Source: Ancylobacter moscoviensis (GTDB lineage Bacteria; Pseudomonadota; Alphaproteobacteria; Rhizobiales; Xanthobacteraceae). Taken from it: 64,000 nucleotides of DNA. Position numbers and translations under genes: made by a program. The stretch lies in assembly GCF_007559435.1 (NCBI RefSeq), contig NZ_VMBP01000007.1, positions 1-64,000 on the forward strand. Direction: 5' to 3'. This document shows positions 62,388 through 64,000 of this stretch, in pieces. The notes under the pieces are model-generated. The model worked only from the letters and a program-made list of their open reading frames with translations, had not been told where the DNA came from and searched no databases. The number at the start of each line of letters is the position of its first letter. The first letter of the stretch is position 1.

Positions 62388-63451
62388 GGGACGATCACCC
62401 AGCAGTCTTCCGGGGCGAAGGTCGCGTTGATCTTCGCTCCCGGCGTCCATTCCGCCGCGCGCCGGTCGCGCCGGGCGACCAGCCGCTGGCCGGGCCCCTG
62501 CAACTGCACGCGCAGATGATCGCCCTGATAGATCGAATCTGTCACTGCGACGGGGATGCTGTTGATCGCCGCCGGCGCCTCGGACAGTTCGACCTTCTCG
62601 GGCCGGACGGTCGCCAGCACGCGGCGGCCGGCATCGAATTCCGCCCGGTCGCGTACCCGCAGCATGCCGCCGCTGTCGAGCCGGATCAGCGCCTCGCCGC
62701 CTTCCCGGCCGGCGATTTCGCCCTCCATGAGGTTCGTCTCGCCGATGAACTCGGCGACGAAGCGGGTCGCCGGATGGTCATAGATCATGCGGGGGGTATC
62801 GATCTGTTCGATCAGCCCCTTGTTGAACACCGCGATCCGGTCCGACATGGTGAGTGCCTCGGACTGATCGTGCGTGACGAAGACGATGGTGAGGCCGAGC
62901 CTCCCGTGCAGTTCGCGAATGTCGAGCTGCATCTGCTCGCGCAACTGCTTGTCGAGTGCGCCGAGCGGCTCGTCCATCAAGACCACGCCGGGCTCGAACA
63001 CCAGTGCACGGGCCAGCGCCACGCGCTGCTGCTGGCCGCCGGAGAGCTGCGCCGGCCGGCGCTCGCTCAGCGCGGCGAGCTGCACCATGTCGAGCGCCCT
63101 GTTGACCCGCGCGTCGATCTCCGCCCGTCCGACACCGCGCATCTTCAGCGGGAAGGCGACGTTCTGCGCCACGGTCATATGCGGAAAGAGCGCGTAGCTC
63201 TGGAACACCACCCCCATGTTGCGCCGGTGCGAAGGGATGTCGTTGATCATATGTCCGTCGACATAGATCGTTCCTTCCGTCGCGTCCTGAAAGCCGGCGA
63301 GCATCATCAGGATCGTCGTCTTGCCGGAGCCCGACGGCCCGAGCAGGCTCAGAAACTCGCCGCGCACGATGTCGAGGCGCAGATTGTCGACCACGCGCAA
63401 GGCGCCGAAGGTCTTCGTCACGCCGTCGAGGCGAATATGGTAGTCGACCAC
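62384..63451 (-). CDS. ABC transporter ATP-binding protein, PotA-like
   Basis: This is a 355-residue ATPase with Walker A GPSGSGKTT, signature LSGGQQQR, Walker B VVLMDEPLGALD and switch His in VTHDQSEAL. A TOBE domain starts at about residue 270. It uses GTG at 63451. It follows the binding-protein gene across a 166-nt gap holding two hairpins. Confidence 0.94.
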   Translation of the reverse strand: MVDYHIRLDGVTKTFGALRVVDNLRLDIVRGEFLSLLGPSGSGKTTILMMLAGFQDATEGTIYVDGHMINDIPSHRRNMGVVFQSYALFPHMTVAQNVAFPLKMRGVGRAEIDARVNRALDMVQLAALSERRPAQLSGGQQQRVALARALVFEPGVVLMDEPLGALDKQLREQMQLDIRELHGRLGLTIVFVTHDQSEALTMSDRIAVFNKGLIEQIDTPRMIYDHPATRFVAEFIGETNLMEGEIAGREGGEALIRLDSGGMLRVRDRAEFDAGRRVLATVRPEKVELSEAPAAINSIPVAVTDSIYQGDHLRVQLQGPGQRLVARRDRRAAEWTPGAKINATFAPEDCWVIVP

Positions 63452-63532
63452 GTCCGGTCTCCGTTCGGTGCCTGGCCGTCTCCGGCCCGCATGGGGCGGA
63501 CCGGAGCAGGGCGTCAGGCGGACTGACGGGAG

Positions 63533-63602
63533 CCTGCGGTGCCGACCGCAGGCGAAGGATCGGTGAGGCGCCCGGCGGCCCGTCCGGAGACGGGCGGCCG
63601 GG
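63533..63602 (-). other. Two hairpins between binding-protein and ATPase genes
   Basis: CCTGCGGT-GCCG-ACCGCAGG (63533-63552) is one perfect stem. GCCCGTC-CGGA-GACGGGC, with GC-rich outer arms (about 63571-63602), is the second. There is no T-run. This matches the hairpin found at the same place in the PotDABC-type operon at 14954. Confidence 0.6.
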
Positions 63603-63617
63603 CCGCGGCGGCGGTCG

Positions 63618-64000
63618 TCAGCGCGCGGCGAGCCAGGCGTTGAAACGCTTGGTCAGGCTCTCATTGTTGTCGATCCAGAACTCGATGTTCAGCGGCACTG
63701 CCTCGGCGAGGTTCTTCGGATCGGTCGGCAGGTCCTTGGAGATTTCCGCCGGCACCATCGCGGCGGCCTTCTTGCTGGGCAGGCCGTAGGTGATGAGCTC
63801 GGCCATCTTCACCTCCGGCTCGGGCTGGCTCATGAAGGCGATGGCCTTCATCGCCGCTGCCTTGTTTTCCGAGCCCTTGAGGATGACCCAGCTGTCGGTG
63901 GCGGTGACGTTGCCCGGCCAGACGAAGACGAACTTCTTGCCTTCCTTCTTGTTCACGTTGGCGATGCGCCCGTTGTAGGAGGCGGTCATCGCCACCTCGC
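63618..64000 (-). CDS. ABC substrate-binding protein, PotD-like (cut by window end)
   Basis: The last 126 or so residues of a periplasmic binding protein are visible; the N-terminus lies beyond the right edge. KFVFVWPGNVTATDSWVILKGSENKAAAMKAIAFMSQPEPEVKMAELITYGLPSKKA and a C-terminal aromatic- and basic-rich tail are typical of the spermidine/putrescine-type family. It is the first gene of the importer encoded to its left. Confidence 0.88.
   Translation of the reverse strand, partial: EVAMTASYNGRIANVNKKEGKKFVFVWPGNVTATDSWVILKGSENKAAAMKAIAFMSQPEPEVKMAELITYGLPSKKAAAMVPAEISKDLPTDPKNLAEAVPLNIEFWIDNNESLTKRFNAWLAAR

Overview
The window is GC-rich, densely coded chromosome of an alphaproteobacterium, most likely a member of the Hyphomicrobiales (Rhizobiales). 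Three things point there: an NAD-dependent formate dehydrogenase of the Pseudomonas sp. 101 type, an alphaproteobacterial-style initiator tRNA, and a very high density of ABC and TRAP uptake systems with LysR, GntR and IclR regulators. The family placement (for example near Xanthobacteraceae such as Ancylobacter or Starkeya) is an inference. I support 57 protein genes, one of them cut by the right edge, and one tRNA gene. I see no IS element, CRISPR array or rRNA.

Layout. 0-5.5 kb: a Ser/Thr kinase-PP2C phosphatase fusion, formate dehydrogenase with its own terminator, a LysR regulator and a CHAD protein. 5.7-6.2 kb: tRNA-fMet with a terminator and a broken copy of the tRNA 3' end. 6.2-8.9 kb: a GcvA-like LysR regulator divergent from an MFS exporter, then a GFA-type zinc protein. 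8.9-22 kb: an IclR-controlled catabolic locus with an aldehyde dehydrogenase, a SnoaL-like protein, a phytoene-desaturase-like FAD enzyme, a cupin, a PotDABC-type ABC importer, a YtcJ-type amidohydrolase and a Cds1-like PLP enzyme. 21-29.7 kb (minus strand): one operon-like run of aldehyde dehydrogenase, TRAP transporter, zinc alcohol dehydrogenase, CaiB-type CoA-transferase, CitE-type lyase and a LysR regulator.

29.9-43.3 kb: an acid-sugar locus with OtnC/OtnK, a ribose-type ABC importer, a lactonase-like amidohydrolase, a NanR-like GntR regulator, an FMN hydroxyacid oxidase, an HpaI-type aldolase, a small monooxygenase and a second TRAP transporter. Five copies of a TTGGTATGAAAGG-like motif tie these promoters together. 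43.7-55.5 kb: hydantoinase/oxoprolinase subunits A and B, a D-threonine-aldolase-like enzyme, two HutC-type GntR regulators, a NitT/TauT-type ABC importer whose binding protein carries a Tat signal, and an MmgE/PrpD protein. TTGACTAG-type operators precede both halves of this locus. 56-64 kb: an FCD-GntR regulator flanked by two perfect TGTGATCACA palindromes, a class III aminotransferase, a DMT exporter, a class IV aminotransferase with the signatures of (R)-selective amine transaminases, and a PotABCD-type importer.

Taken together, the window is a scavenging region. Each block couples a high-affinity importer to a short set of oxidising, lyase or transaminating enzymes and to its own local repressor. 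None of the blocks from 9 to 64 kb has a substrate that the sequence alone fixes. The operator motifs are the strongest evidence for which genes act together.
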